Positions 17,084 to 26,632 of a DNA stretch of 64,000 nucleotides are shown one piece after another. Source of the stretch: RGIG5612 sp045546255 (GTDB lineage Bacteria; Bacillota; Clostridia; Lachnospirales; Lachnospiraceae); the NCBI GenBank assembly GCA_045546255.1, contig JAZQCK010000015.1:62001-126000 (forward strand). The letters are read 5' to 3'. Each line of letters starts with the position of its first letter. Within the stretch, counting starts at the first letter, position 1. Under the pieces are notes generated by a model that was given only the letters and a program-made list of their open reading frames with translations, had not been told where the DNA came from and did not search any database. Position numbers and translations under genes: made by a program.

Positions 17084-18892
17084 ATGAGGAATAAAAGAAA
17101 GGATAATTCCAGAGAGAAAAAAAGAATGGGTAGCAGATTTGGAATCGTTACCATCATTTTTTTTGTACTGATGGGAATTGTTGCTATCCGCCTTGTCTGG
17201 ATCGTCGCCTTTGACGGCAACAAATATGCCAAGGCTGCCCTGGCACAGTCTGAAACATCCAGCATCACGCTGACTTCTAAACGCGGCGATATCATTGACC
17301 GCAATAATGTGCAGCTTGCAACAAGCACAAAAGTCTATAATTTAATTCTTGATCCGCGTGTCATCCTCTCAAATGAAGAACGTTATTTAGAGCCGACGGT
17401 TTCGGCAATCTCGACCTGCTTTGATATTCCGGCAGAAGATCTTAAAACAAAGATTGCAGAAAATCCAAACAGCAGTTATATTACACTGAAAAAAAGTTTG
17501 ACCTATGCAGAAGTCGAGGGCTTTCTTGAGATGAAAGAAGCAGATCCCAAGATCAATGGAATCTGGCTGGAAGAAAACTTTAAGAGGAATTATACCTATG
17601 GAACGCTGGCTTCTTCTGTTATTGGCTTTACGGATGGCGGCGTTGGTTCTTATGGGCTGGAATATATGTATAATGAACAGCTGACCGGAAACGATGGAAT
17701 GGAGTATTCCTTCGTTAACAGCAGCAATGTGCTAGAGACGGTCCGTAAAGATGCAGAAGACGGAAACACGATCAAGACAACGATCGATTACAATATCCAG
17801 GCGATCGTGGAGCAGGAGATTGCAGCGACACAGGCAGAGCTGAAACCGCTGACCGTTGCCTGTGTGATCCAGGATCCGAATACCGGAGAAATCCTGGCGA
17901 TGGCAGACAGCAAGAATTTTGATCCGAATGATCCGAGAAACTTAAGCTACAGCTATACGCCGGAGCAGATTGCTGCTATGTCGGATGAGGATACGACCAA
18001 TGCGCTGAGCGAAAGCTGGAAGAACTTCTGCGTCACAAGCAGTTTCGAGCCTGGTTCTACCTTTAAGCCGTTCACTTTGGCAATGGCGCTCGAAGAGAAC
18101 AAAATCAGCAAGACAGATGAGTATGACTGCAGCGGTAGTCAGGTCTTCTTCGCAGGCTCACCATGGGAGCGGACGATCTGGTGCTATGAAAGAGATGGCC
18201 ATGGTCACATGGATGTGAAGGGCACGATCGTAAACTCCTGCAACATTTCTCTTGCTGATATGGCAGGTAAGGTTGGGGTGGAATCCTTCTGTAAATATCA
18301 GAGAAAATTTGGCTTTGGCCATTATACGGACATCGACCTTCCAAACGAGATGAGCTGCGAGCCGCTTTTATATAACGAAAGCAACATGACAGAACTCGAC
18401 CTTGCAACAAACGGATTCGGACAGAACTTCAACCTGACGATGATCCAGATGTCGACCGGTTTTTGCTCGCTGATCAACGGAGGTTATCTGTATCGACCGT
18501 ATATGGTAAAGGGTATCTATAACGCAGATGGAGAACTGCTCAAATCATTTGACAGAGTGTTGGTTTCACAGACGATCTCTCCGGATACCAGCGATTTCGT
18601 CAAAGACTGCTTAAGAGCGGTTGTAACAGACGGTACCGGAAAAGCTGCGGCTGTTGAGGGATATAAGATCGCAGGAAAGACCGGAACAGCACAGAAAGGT
18701 GATAAAGAAGGAGACCTCTACGTCATCTCCTTCATCGGATTTGCACCATATGATAATCCGCAGGTATTATGCTATGTCGCGATCGACGAGCCGAATACCG
18801 GTGACGCGAGTGGTTTTGCTGCAGCTTTATTCAGCAGAATCATGACAAATGTGTTATCTTATATGAACATTCCGCCTGATAATATGGGCTGA
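17084..18892 (+). CDS. Class B penicillin-binding protein (FtsI/SpoVD type)
   Basis: A 602-residue transpeptidase that cross-links septal peptidoglycan. It has a short cytoplasmic tail, one membrane helix (FGIVTIIFFVLMGIVAIRLV), a dimerisation domain beginning with the RGDIIDRN motif, and a transpeptidase domain with active serine in STFK, SCN and KTGTAQ. No PASTA domains follow. Its place between ftsL and mraY fits the division PBP; I cannot tell a vegetative FtsI/PbpB from a sporulation SpoVD. Confidence 0.92.
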   Translation: MRNKRKDNSREKKRMGSRFGIVTIIFFVLMGIVAIRLVWIVAFDGNKYAKAALAQSETSSITLTSKRGDIIDRNNVQLATSTKVYNLILDPRVILSNEERYLEPTVSAISTCFDIPAEDLKTKIAENPNSSYITLKKSLTYAEVEGFLEMKEADPKINGIWLEENFKRNYTYGTLASSVIGFTDGGVGSYGLEYMYNEQLTGNDGMEYSFVNSSNVLETVRKDAEDGNTIKTTIDYNIQAIVEQEIAATQAELKPLTVACVIQDPNTGEILAMADSKNFDPNDPRNLSYSYTPEQIAAMSDEDTTNALSESWKNFCVTSSFEPGSTFKPFTLAMALEENKISKTDEYDCSGSQVFFAGSPWERTIWCYERDGHGHMDVKGTIVNSCNISLADMAGKVGVESFCKYQRKFGFGHYTDIDLPNEMSCEPLLYNESNMTELDLATNGFGQNFNLTMIQMSTGFCSLINGGYLYRPYMVKGIYNADGELLKSFDRVLVSQTISPDTSDFVKDCLRAVVTDGTGKAAAVEGYKIAGKTGTAQKGDKEGDLYVISFIGFAPYDNPQVLCYVAIDEPNTGDASGFAAALFSRIMTNVLSYMNIPPDNMG

Positions 18893-18916
18893 TAATAAAA
18901 AGAGACGGGGAAGAAT

Positions 18917-19885
18917 ATGAACTGGCTTACATTGATTGCACTACCAATCGGATTCGTGATAGGGGTCATCCTGATTCCTGTTTTTATTCCGATCCTTAAG
19001 AAATTTAAATTCGGACAGCAGATCCGGGAAGAAGGCCCGGAAGCACATTTGAAAAAGAGCGGAACTCCGACAATGGGAGGTGTCTGCATCGTGATTGCGA
19101 TGCTGGTTGGAACGGCACCGTTTATTCCTGCATCGAAAGAAGCGCTGCCGGTGATGATCGGAACACTCTTGTTCAGTCTGATCGGCTTTTTGGATGACTT
19201 TTTGAAGATTAAAAAACATCAGAGCGAAGGCCTTAAAGCATGGCAGAAATTTCTCCTTCAAATTATTTTTACGGTTGGATTGATGGCGTATTGTTCACTC
19301 GCCTTAGGACATGGCACCAACACAATCGTGCCGTTCTTAGGTGACTGCAACCTTCATGGCTGGTGGTATTTCGTAATCTTCTGCGGCATCATGGGCTGCG
19401 TCAACGGCGCTAACTTTACAGATGGCCTGGACGGTCTTGCAAGTTCTGTAACAATCGTGATCGCACTGTTCTTTACGGTTGCGTCAGTCGTTTTCTTTGG
19501 AAAGACGGTACCAGATCCGGCAAGCCTTGCAATGCTTGGAGCTTTGGCTGCTTTTCTGATTTTTAATCGTTACCCGGCGAAGATCTTTATGGGTGATACC
19601 GGATCGCTCGCACTTGGCGGATTTGTGGCCTGTGAGGCAATGCTGAATAAAGCGCCGGTCTTCCTGGTGTTTGTTGCATTCATCTATCTGCTTGAGATCA
19701 TTTCAGTCATCTTGCAGGTTGGATTCTTCAAACTGACCCACGGAAAGAGGATCTTCCGCATGGCTCCGATCCATCACCACTTTGAGCTCGGCGGTATGAG
19801 CGAGGTGAAGGTCGTAATTTTCTTTACCGTGATCACCGTGATTGGATGTCTTATTGCCACAGCTGGTTTTTTGATTCATCCGTAA
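18917..19885 (+). CDS. mraY: Phospho-MurNAc-pentapeptide transferase MraY
   Basis: A polytopic membrane enzyme of 322 residues that joins UDP-MurNAc-pentapeptide to undecaprenyl phosphate to make lipid I. Conserved cytoplasmic loops are visible: SGTPTMGG, FLDDFLKI (the DD pair), NFTDGLDGLA, KIFMGDTGSLALGG and APIHHHFE. Start and length are normal. It lies 24 bases after the PBP gene, and murD follows after about 90 bases. Confidence 0.97.
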   Translation: MNWLTLIALPIGFVIGVILIPVFIPILKKFKFGQQIREEGPEAHLKKSGTPTMGGVCIVIAMLVGTAPFIPASKEALPVMIGTLLFSLIGFLDDFLKIKKHQSEGLKAWQKFLLQIIFTVGLMAYCSLALGHGTNTIVPFLGDCNLHGWWYFVIFCGIMGCVNGANFTDGLDGLASSVTIVIALFFTVASVVFFGKTVPDPASLAMLGALAAFLIFNRYPAKIFMGDTGSLALGGFVACEAMLNKAPVFLVFVAFIYLLEIISVILQVGFFKLTHGKRIFRMAPIHHHFELGGMSEVKVVIFFTVITVIGCLIATAGFLIHP

Positions 19886-19974
19886 TCATTTATGTCGGAT
19901 GCTAAATCGCAATATAAAAAGAGCATACGGTGGCGATCAGTAGATTCACAAATAAATGTAAGGACGATAGCATT

Positions 19975-21336
19975 ATGAAACTAGATGGAAAAACGATTTT
20001 AATATACGGAATGGGAATCAGCGGCAAAGGCGTCGCTACTTTGCTTAAGAACCATGATAATTTTCTGATCCTTTATGATGGAAACGAAGAGCTGGATAAA
20101 GAGGCTCTTTTGGATGAACTGGGTCTGGCAGAAAAAGCAAAAGTGATCACAGGACAATTAAAAGAAGAGCACTTAAAAGAGGTTGATATTTTAGCGCTCA
20201 GTCCGGGAGTGTCTGCTTTTGCTCCGGATATTGAAATGGCCAGGAATCTGGGGATTGCGATCCTTGGTGAGATAGAGATTGCTTATGAGATTGCCAAAGG
20301 TCGTCTTGCGGCGATCACGGGAACAAATGGAAAGACAACGACAACAGCGTTGACCGGAGAGATCATGAAAACAGCTTTTCCGGAGGTTTTTGTTGTCGGG
20401 AATATCGGAAAGAGCTTTGCATCGGTTGCGGATGAAACAACAGAGCAGAGCGTTGTTGTTGCAGAGATTTCAAGTTTTCAGCTGGAGTCGATTGATGAGT
20501 TCCATCCGGAGGTCAGCGCAGTTTTAAATCTGACGCCGGATCATCTGGACCGTCATGGAAGTTTTGAAAACTATGCAGCAGTCAAAATGCAGATTGCAAA
20601 GAATCAACGCCCGGATGAAATCTGCGTGATCAATTATGATGATGAATATCTTCGTTCCTTAGCAGAAGATATTGTTCCAAAGAAACTCTATTTCTCCCTT
20701 ACCCACGAGATGGATTACGGCATCTTCCTGAAAGGCGATATGATCTGCTATCAGGATGAGAATGGCCTCAAGGAGATCATACGAAAAGACGACATGAATC
20801 TCATGGGTGACCACAATATTCAAAATGTAATGGCAGCCTGTGGTATTGGAATTGCAATGGGTGTTTCCATCCCACAGATTGCAGATGCGGTCAGAAACTT
20901 CAAAGCTGTCGAGCATAGGATCGAATTTGTCTGCAAAAAGAAAGGGGTTTCCTACTACAACGATTCCAAAGGAACCAACACGGATGCGGCGGAAAAAGCG
21001 GTATCTGCCATGGTAACTCCTACCATCCTGATTGCAGGAGGTTACGATAAAGGCGCAGATTTTACAGATTGGATCAATGGCTTTAACGGAAAAGTCCGGG
21101 ATATGCTTTTAATCGGCCAAACTGCGGAAAAAATTAAAGAAACTGCTTTAGCCTGTGGCTTTAACAATCTTCATATGTGTGAAAATCTGGAGGCAGCAGT
21201 AAAACTGGCAGCTGAAATGGCGAATGACGGAGATGCGGTCCTGCTTTCTCCGGCGTGCGCAAGCTGGGGACAGTTTAAGAATTATGAGCAGAGAGGCGAA
21301 CTCTTTAAAGAGTATGTGAGGGCTCTTGACGATTGA
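19975..21336 (+). CDS. murD: UDP-N-acetylmuramoylalanine-D-glutamate ligase MurD
   Basis: A cytoplasmic ATP-dependent ligase of 453 residues that adds D-Glu to UDP-MurNAc-L-Ala. The three Mur-ligase domains are seen: an N-terminal Rossmann-like domain (ILIYGMGISGKG), a central ATP domain with GTNGKTTTT and the DHLDRHGS block, and a C-terminal domain with YYNDSKGTN and LSPACASWGQF. ATG 19975 gives the normal family length; an upstream GTG at 19930 is less likely. The stop overlaps the ftsW start. Confidence 0.96.
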   Translation: MKLDGKTILIYGMGISGKGVATLLKNHDNFLILYDGNEELDKEALLDELGLAEKAKVITGQLKEEHLKEVDILALSPGVSAFAPDIEMARNLGIAILGEIEIAYEIAKGRLAAITGTNGKTTTTALTGEIMKTAFPEVFVVGNIGKSFASVADETTEQSVVVAEISSFQLESIDEFHPEVSAVLNLTPDHLDRHGSFENYAAVKMQIAKNQRPDEICVINYDDEYLRSLAEDIVPKKLYFSLTHEMDYGIFLKGDMICYQDENGLKEIIRKDDMNLMGDHNIQNVMAACGIGIAMGVSIPQIADAVRNFKAVEHRIEFVCKKKGVSYYNDSKGTNTDAAEKAVSAMVTPTILIAGGYDKGADFTDWINGFNGKVRDMLLIGQTAEKIKETALACGFNNLHMCENLEAAVKLAAEMANDGDAVLLSPACASWGQFKNYEQRGELFKEYVRALDD

Positions 21337-22547
21337 GTAATAAGAAAGAAAAGAAAAAAACGGCACGAAAGAAAATAATGAAAAACTTTAACGGCGGCGG
21401 GATCGACTGGATGTTGATCCTGATCGTTGTTGTGCTGCTGGTTTTTGGCCTGATCATGCTTTACAGTGCCAGTTCTTATAACTCACAGATCAAATTCGGG
21501 ACATCCGCCTGGTATGTGAAAAAACAGATCACATCAACGCTGATCGGAATCGTCGGAATGTTCGTGATTGCTTTCATTCCGCTTGCATTTTGGAGAAAAG
21601 CTGCGATCCCGCTATACATAGTCGGTGTTATTTCTGTTCTTTTAATCCTAACTCCGCTCGGAGGAGAGGAAATCAATGGTGCGAAACGATGGCTGGATCT
21701 TAAAGTGATTTCGGTTCAGCCTGCCGAAATCCTGAAAGTTGCGCTGGTTGCGGCGATGGCTTTCTTTATCACCAAGTTTATTAAGTATCTGGACAACTGG
21801 CGCATTTACCTGGTGGGGCTTGCCATCTGTTTGATCCCGGTTGCGCTGACCTTATTTATCACGGATGACCTGGGAACTGCAATCATTATCTTTGCTATGG
21901 GCTTTGTTATGCTCCTGGTTGCAGCCCCAAGGGTCCGTTATCTGCTGCTTACGCTGCTTGCCGGAATCGTAGGGGTTGTTGGCATCATTTTGATTAAGCC
22001 GAATAAACGTGTTCGTGTGGAATCCTGGCTTCATCTGGACCAGTATTCGGATGATATTGGATATCAGATCACGCAGGCTCTTTATGCGATCGGCTCAGGC
22101 GGCATTTTTGGAAAAGGTCTGGGCAAGAGCACACAGAAGATGGGCTTTGTACCGGAGTCTCAGAACGATATGATCTTTTCCATCGTATGCGAAGAGCTGG
22201 GTATTATCGGTGGAATTATTCTGATCGTCCTTGTCATCCTTTTAATATGGAGAATGAAAAAGATCTATGACCGGACCAAGGATGTGTTCGGAAGAGTGAT
22301 CGTTGCCGGCGTTTCCACGCATATTGCGATACAAACTTTTGTTAATATAGCGGTAGTCAGTAATCTGATTCCGAATACAGGCGTTCCGCTGCCGTTTATC
22401 AGTTATGGTGGAACCGCTGTTATCTTCCTGCTTGCCGAGATTGGAATGGTCCTTGCAGTCGGCAGATACAAACAGGAAGAGCCTGTCGATAAACGAAAAG
22501 AGTATTATCGCCGGGATAAGGAAAGAGGCGTTATTTACTTTCAATGA
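21333..22547 (+). CDS. ftsW: SEDS-family peptidoglycan polymerase FtsW
   Basis: A 404-residue protein with about ten membrane helices. It belongs to the SEDS group, which polymerises lipid II during septum formation together with a class B PBP. Marks include GGEEINGAKRWLDL, the DDLGTA motif, YQITQALYAIGSGGIFGKGLG with FVPESQNDMIFS, and the C-terminal LPFISYGGT block. TTG 21333 overlaps the murD stop (TTGA); an internal ATG at 21378 is an alternative. It shares the ATGA overlap with the next gene. Confidence 0.95.
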   Translation: MSNKKEKKKTARKKIMKNFNGGGIDWMLILIVVVLLVFGLIMLYSASSYNSQIKFGTSAWYVKKQITSTLIGIVGMFVIAFIPLAFWRKAAIPLYIVGVISVLLILTPLGGEEINGAKRWLDLKVISVQPAEILKVALVAAMAFFITKFIKYLDNWRIYLVGLAICLIPVALTLFITDDLGTAIIIFAMGFVMLLVAAPRVRYLLLTLLAGIVGVVGIILIKPNKRVRVESWLHLDQYSDDIGYQITQALYAIGSGGIFGKGLGKSTQKMGFVPESQNDMIFSIVCEELGIIGGIILIVLVILLIWRMKKIYDRTKDVFGRVIVAGVSTHIAIQTFVNIAVVSNLIPNTGVPLPFISYGGTAVIFLLAEIGMVLAVGRYKQEEPVDKRKEYYRRDKERGVIYFQ

Positions 22548-23092
22548 AAAAGAGAACGATTATTATTATCTCTGCGGCAGCCGTCTGCGTGATCGCATTA
22601 TGCGCATTGTTTCTAACCGGGGTACTGAAATTTCCGTTCCCGCTTAAGCAGAAGGAAGAAACTCCAAAAGAGGCTGCTTTTTATGTGGAGTATATGAATG
22701 CATATATGCTGGTTGATGCGGAAGGCTATGTCATCGGCAGCGCAGCAGAGCAGCCGACGGATATTCCTGAAGTTAGAGGCCTTTCTTTTTCGAGCATTGT
22801 TGTTGGAGAGCAGCTTGAGGTGCAGGAAAAAGCCGCCTATGAATATGCTTGGAAAATCGTTGATTCACTGAAGAGAAACGCCCTTCCGATCCGGGAAGTC
22901 TATATCTCTTCGGATCTTCAGGCGACGATGTATGTGAACAGCGTTAAGATTCTTTTAGGTGCAGACAATAAAACTGATGAAAAACTCCGGGAGATGCGGG
23001 ATTTCTTTGATGACTTTAAAGATCTTTCCGGAACTCTTGATATGCAGGAAGTAAGCACGAACAATCTTGGGTATTCTTTTAAGCAAAACTGA
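22544..23092 (+). CDS. Short FtsQ/DivIB-like division protein
   Basis: A 182-residue bitopic protein: short cytoplasmic end, one helix (IIIISAAAVCVIALCALFLTG) and an extracellular part. The segment AYMLVDAEGYVIG followed by TDIPEVRGL resembles the start of the FtsQ beta domain. The region between the helix and this segment is only about 25 residues, too short for the normal POTRA domain. Position between ftsW and ftsZ supports a divisome role. It may be a reduced FtsQ; homology is inferred from pattern and place. Confidence 0.65.
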   Translation: MKKRTIIIISAAAVCVIALCALFLTGVLKFPFPLKQKEETPKEAAFYVEYMNAYMLVDAEGYVIGSAAEQPTDIPEVRGLSFSSIVVGEQLEVQEKAAYEYAWKIVDSLKRNALPIREVYISSDLQATMYVNSVKILLGADNKTDEKLREMRDFFDDFKDLSGTLDMQEVSTNNLGYSFKQN

Positions 23093-23129
23093 TCGTTTTG
23101 TGAAATTCTCTTGATCTAAAAACTTAAAG

Positions 23130-23158
23130 TTGAAATTTCTCTCGAATGAGGATATTAT
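23130..23158 (+). promoter_or_regulatory. ftsZ promoter
   Basis: TTGAAA at 23130-23135 and TATTAT at 23153-23158 are 17 bases apart, just before ftsZ, giving it transcription independent of the mraZ promoter. Confidence 0.7.
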
Positions 23159-23193
23159 ATACTGAGTTAATTAGATTGAGAGGAAATGTTCTT

Positions 23194-24411
23194 ATGTCAG
23201 AATTTGATTATGGTGAAACAGTAAGGGGCGCACGCATCGTCGTTGTCGGTGTTGGTGGCGCTGGTAATAATGCTGTTAACAGAATGCTTGACGGTGGCGT
23301 ACAGCTGGTTGAGTTTATTGGCGTAAATACAGATAAACAGGCCCTTACGCTTTGTAAAGCACCTGTTACAATTCAGATCGGTGAAAAGATCACGAAAGGT
23401 CTCGGAGCAGGCGCTCAGCCGGAAATCGGACAGAAGGCTGCGGAAGAGAGCATTGAAATGATCCAGAAAGCCTTAGCAGGCGCAGATATGGTATTCCTTA
23501 CCTGCGGTATGGGCGGCGGAACCGGTACGGGAGCAACTCCTGTCATCGCAAAAGTCGCAAAGGATATGGATATCCTGACCGTTGGTATCGTTACCAAACC
23601 TTTTAAATTTGAAAACAAAGCTCGTATGAACAATGCGATCTTAGGTATCGAGAGATTAAAAGAAGTCGTTGATACTCTGATCGTCATCCCGAATGACAAG
23701 CTTCTCGAAATCGTAGACAGAAGGACTTCGATCACAGATGCATTCAAGACAGCAGATGGCGTTCTCCAGCAGGCAGTCAGCGGAATCACTGATTTGATCA
23801 ATATTCCTGCTCTGATCAACCTGGACTTCGCAGACGTTCGTACAGTTATGCTGAATAAAGGCGTTGCTCATATCGGTATCGGTACAGGCACCGGTGATGA
23901 CAAAGCTGAAGATGCTGTTAAATATGCAGTTTCTTCCCCGCTGCTTGAGACAACGATCCGTGGTGCTTCTCATGTTATCATCAACATTTCCGGTGATATC
24001 TCTCTTATTGAAGCAAACGATGCGGCTTCTTATGTTCAGGATCTGGCTGGAGATGGCGCAAACATCATCTTCGGTGCTCGTTATGAAGCAGAGCCTGCAG
24101 ACACCTGCACAATTACGGTTATTGCTACAGGAATCAATGACAGCACGATCCGTATGGTGCCGCCGAGCAAGAACGCACAGCGTCAGCCTCAGCAGGCAGC
24201 AAAACCGGTACAGCAGGAAGCAGCTCCGCAGCAGACGGTTCAGGCTCCGGCGCAGGAAGCAGCACAGCCTCAGGCTCCGGCTCAGCCGGCAGGCAGCGTG
24301 ACTCCTCGTCCGGCAGCAAAACCGGGTCTTAACTTCAATGTTCCGAGACAGCCGAAGCAGACCGTTCCGGAGCAGGACATCAGAATCCCGGATTTCCTGA
24401 AGAAAAAATAA
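23194..24411 (+). CDS. ftsZ: Cell division protein FtsZ
   Basis: A 405-residue tubulin-like GTPase that forms the division ring. The nucleotide-binding GVGGAGNNAVNRM, the tubulin signature GGGTGTGA and the T7-loop region NLDFADVRTVM are present. A Gln/Ala/Pro-rich linker (about residues 320-390) leads to the conserved C-terminal tail IPDFLKKK that binds partner proteins. ATG 23194 follows AGAGGA; an earlier in-frame start at 23146 would add 16 atypical residues. No ftsA or sepF is adjacent. Confidence 0.97.
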   Translation: MSEFDYGETVRGARIVVVGVGGAGNNAVNRMLDGGVQLVEFIGVNTDKQALTLCKAPVTIQIGEKITKGLGAGAQPEIGQKAAEESIEMIQKALAGADMVFLTCGMGGGTGTGATPVIAKVAKDMDILTVGIVTKPFKFENKARMNNAILGIERLKEVVDTLIVIPNDKLLEIVDRRTSITDAFKTADGVLQQAVSGITDLINIPALINLDFADVRTVMLNKGVAHIGIGTGTGDDKAEDAVKYAVSSPLLETTIRGASHVIINISGDISLIEANDAASYVQDLAGDGANIIFGARYEAEPADTCTITVIATGINDSTIRMVPPSKNAQRQPQQAAKPVQQEAAPQQTVQAPAQEAAQPQAPAQPAGSVTPRPAAKPGLNFNVPRQPKQTVPEQDIRIPDFLKKK

Positions 24412-24433
24412 TATAGAAATTGACTGAATGATG

Positions 24434-24464
24434 AAGGACCGACTTGAAAGGCCGGTTCTTTTTC
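24434..24464 (+). terminator. Terminator after ftsZ
   Basis: An imperfect stem (GGACCGACTT with AAGGCCGGTTC) is followed by TTTTTCTT, ending the division cluster. Confidence 0.6.
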
Positions 24465-24533
24465 TTCGCTTGCTATGTTCGGCCAGATAATACAAACCCT
24501 TCAAACCAGGTTCGAAAAAAAGCAAAATACCTC

Positions 24534-24562
24534 TTGCAAATTAAAGACGAGTGGTTTATTAT
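24534..24562 (+). promoter_or_regulatory. groESL promoter
   Basis: TTGCAA at 24534-24539 and TATTAT at 24557-24562 have a 17-base spacer. Transcription would begin near 24569, immediately before the CIRCE operator. Confidence 0.75.
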
Positions 24563-24574
24563 GATTAACGAGAT

Positions 24575-24601
24575 TTAGCACTCATATTAAGCGAGTGCTA
24601 A
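24575..24601 (+). promoter_or_regulatory. CIRCE operator (HrcA site)
   Basis: Perfect match to the CIRCE inverted repeat: TTAGCACTC, nine bases, GAGTGCTAA. It sits at the start of the groESL transcript, so the operon is expected to be repressed by HrcA and induced by heat or protein-folding stress. Confidence 0.96.
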
Positions 24602-24625
24602 CAAATTCAAAGGAGGACAGTAAAA

Positions 24626-24898
24626 ATGAAATTAGTTCCGTTAGGAGACAGAGTTGTTCTTAAGCAGATGCAGGCAGAAGAGACGACTGCATCCGGAATC
24701 GTTTTACCGGGACAGGCACAGGAAAAACCTCAGCAGGCAATCGTAGTTGCAGTAGGACCTGGCACAGATGATGTTAAGATGACTGTTAAAGTTGATGATG
24801 TAGTTATTTATTCCAAATATGCAGGAACCGACGTCAAATTGGATGATGAAGAGTATGTAATCGTTCGTCATGATGACATTCTTGCAGTTGTTAAATAA
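24626..24898 (+). CDS. groES: Co-chaperonin GroES
   Basis: A 90-residue protein that caps the GroEL chamber. It begins with KLVPLGDRVVLKQ and contains the mobile-loop region with ETTASGIVLP and the YAGTDVKLDDEEYVIVRHDDILAV ending region typical of GroES. An AAAGGAGG site precedes the ATG. groEL starts 18 bases downstream under the same CIRCE control. Confidence 0.97.
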   Translation: MKLVPLGDRVVLKQMQAEETTASGIVLPGQAQEKPQQAIVVAVGPGTDDVKMTVKVDDVVIYSKYAGTDVKLDDEEYVIVRHDDILAVVK

Positions 24899-24916
24899 TC
24901 AGGAGGCAAAGTAAAA

Positions 24917-26548
24917 ATGGCAAAAGAAATCAAATACGGCGCTGAAGCGAGAGAAGCTCTCGGCAGAGGCGTGGATCAGTTAGCAAACACAGTAAAAGTT
25001 ACACTTGGACCAAAAGGAAGAAACGTTGTTCTTGCGAAACCTTATGGCGGTCCGTTGATCACAAACGATGGTGTAACAATTGCAAAAGAAGTTGAATTCG
25101 AAGATCAGTTCGAAAACATGGGTGCACAGCTTGTTCGTGAAGTTGCAACAAAGACAAATGATGTTGCAGGTGATGGAACAACAACAGCAACCGTTCTGGC
25201 TCAGGCTATGATCGATGAAGGTGAGAAAAACCTTGCAGCTGGTGCAAACCCGATCATCTTACGTAAAGGCATGAGCGCTGCATGCGATGCAGCTGTAGAA
25301 GCTCTGCTTAAAATGAGCAGCAAAGTAAAAGGAAAAGAGCAGATCGCTCGTGTTGCTGCAATCTCTGCTGGTGATGACAGTGTTGGTGAGATGGTTGCAG
25401 ATGCAATGGAAAAAGTTACCAACGATGGCGTTATCACGATTGAAGAGTCCAAGACAATGCAGACAGAACTCGACCTTGTAGAAGGTATGCAGTTTGATCG
25501 TGGATACATTTCCGCATATATGTGCACAGATCTTGAGAAGATGGAAGCAAACCTTGACGATGCTTACATCCTGATCACAGACAAGAAGATCTCTGTTATC
25601 CAGGAAATCCTTCCGCTTTTGGAAGAAATCGTTAAGACTGGTTCCAAGCTCCTGATCATCGCTGAAGATATCGAAGGTGAAGCACTGACAACATTGATCG
25701 TTAACAAACTTCGCGGAACCTTCAACGTTGTTGCAGTTAAGGCTCCTGGCTATGGTGACAGAAGAAAAGAAATGTTAAAAGATATCGCTACTTTAACAGG
25801 CGGTCAGGTGATCTCCGAAGAGATCGGACTTGAGCTCAAAGATGCTAATATGCAGATGCTCGGCCGTGCAAAGAGCGTAAGAGTTGACAAAGAGAACACG
25901 ATCATCGTTGACGGCGCTGGAAGCAAGAAAGAAATCGCTGGCAGAATCGCTCTGATCAAATCCCAGATCGAAACCACTACATCTGATTATGACAGAGAAA
26001 AACTGCAGGAGAGACTTGCAAAACTGTCCGGCGGCGTAGCAGTCATCAAAGTTGGTGCTGCAACTGAGACAGAAATGAAAGAAAAGAAACTGCGTATGGA
26101 AGATGCTTTAGCAGCAACAAAAGCAGCAGTTGAAGAAGGCATCATCGCAGGCGGCGGAAGCGCATATATCCACGCACAGAAAGCAGTTGCAAAACTTGCA
26201 GCTGAACTGGAAGGCGATGAGAAGACCGGCGCTAACATCGTTGTGAAAGCTCTTGAAGCTCCGCTTCACTGCATCGCAACAAATGCAGGTCTTGAAGGCA
26301 GCGTTATCGTTAACAAAGTAAAAGAAATGAAGCAGGGTGAAGGTTTCGATGCTCTGAACAGCAAATATGTCAAGATGGTTGACGCAGGAATCCTTGATCC
26401 GGTTAAGGTAACACGTTCCGCACTGCAGAACGCAACTAGCGTCGCATCCACCTATCTGACAACCGAGGCAGTTGTAGCCGATATCAAAGAGCCAGCTCCG
26501 GCAATGCCTGCAGGAAACCCAGGCATGGGCGGCATGGGAATGATGTGA
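24917..26548 (+). CDS. groEL: Chaperonin GroEL
   Basis: A 543-residue ATP-dependent chaperonin that folds proteins in a double-ring chamber with GroES. The conserved GPKGRNVVL, the ATP-site DGTTTATVLAQAM, the AAVEEGIIAGGG block and the C-terminal Gly/Met tail (GGMGMM) are all present. Length is normal. A strong AGGAGG site precedes the ATG. Confidence 0.98.
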   Translation: MAKEIKYGAEAREALGRGVDQLANTVKVTLGPKGRNVVLAKPYGGPLITNDGVTIAKEVEFEDQFENMGAQLVREVATKTNDVAGDGTTTATVLAQAMIDEGEKNLAAGANPIILRKGMSAACDAAVEALLKMSSKVKGKEQIARVAAISAGDDSVGEMVADAMEKVTNDGVITIEESKTMQTELDLVEGMQFDRGYISAYMCTDLEKMEANLDDAYILITDKKISVIQEILPLLEEIVKTGSKLLIIAEDIEGEALTTLIVNKLRGTFNVVAVKAPGYGDRRKEMLKDIATLTGGQVISEEIGLELKDANMQMLGRAKSVRVDKENTIIVDGAGSKKEIAGRIALIKSQIETTTSDYDREKLQERLAKLSGGVAVIKVGAATETEMKEKKLRMEDALAATKAAVEEGIIAGGGSAYIHAQKAVAKLAAELEGDEKTGANIVVKALEAPLHCIATNAGLEGSVIVNKVKEMKQGEGFDALNSKYVKMVDAGILDPVKVTRSALQNATSVASTYLTTEAVVADIKEPAPAMPAGNPGMGGMGMM

Positions 26549-26578
26549 TAGACTAACAAGCTAAGCAAAATCGGAAAC

Positions 26579-26623
26579 AAAAACGGGCCAAGCACTTGTG
26601 CTTATGGCCCGTTTCTTGTTTTT
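26579..26623 (+). terminator. Terminator after groEL
   Basis: A long stem (AAACGGGCCA with TGGCCCGTTT, plus AGCAC/GTGCT inside) is followed by CTTGTTTTT. Confidence 0.85.
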
Positions 26624-26632
26624 GATTTTATT

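Noticed and set aside
23656..24525. Minus-strand frame of 289 codons over ftsZ
   Set aside because: It is the antisense of a well-supported gene and reads through the ftsZ terminator; it is Arg/Ser/Cys-rich.
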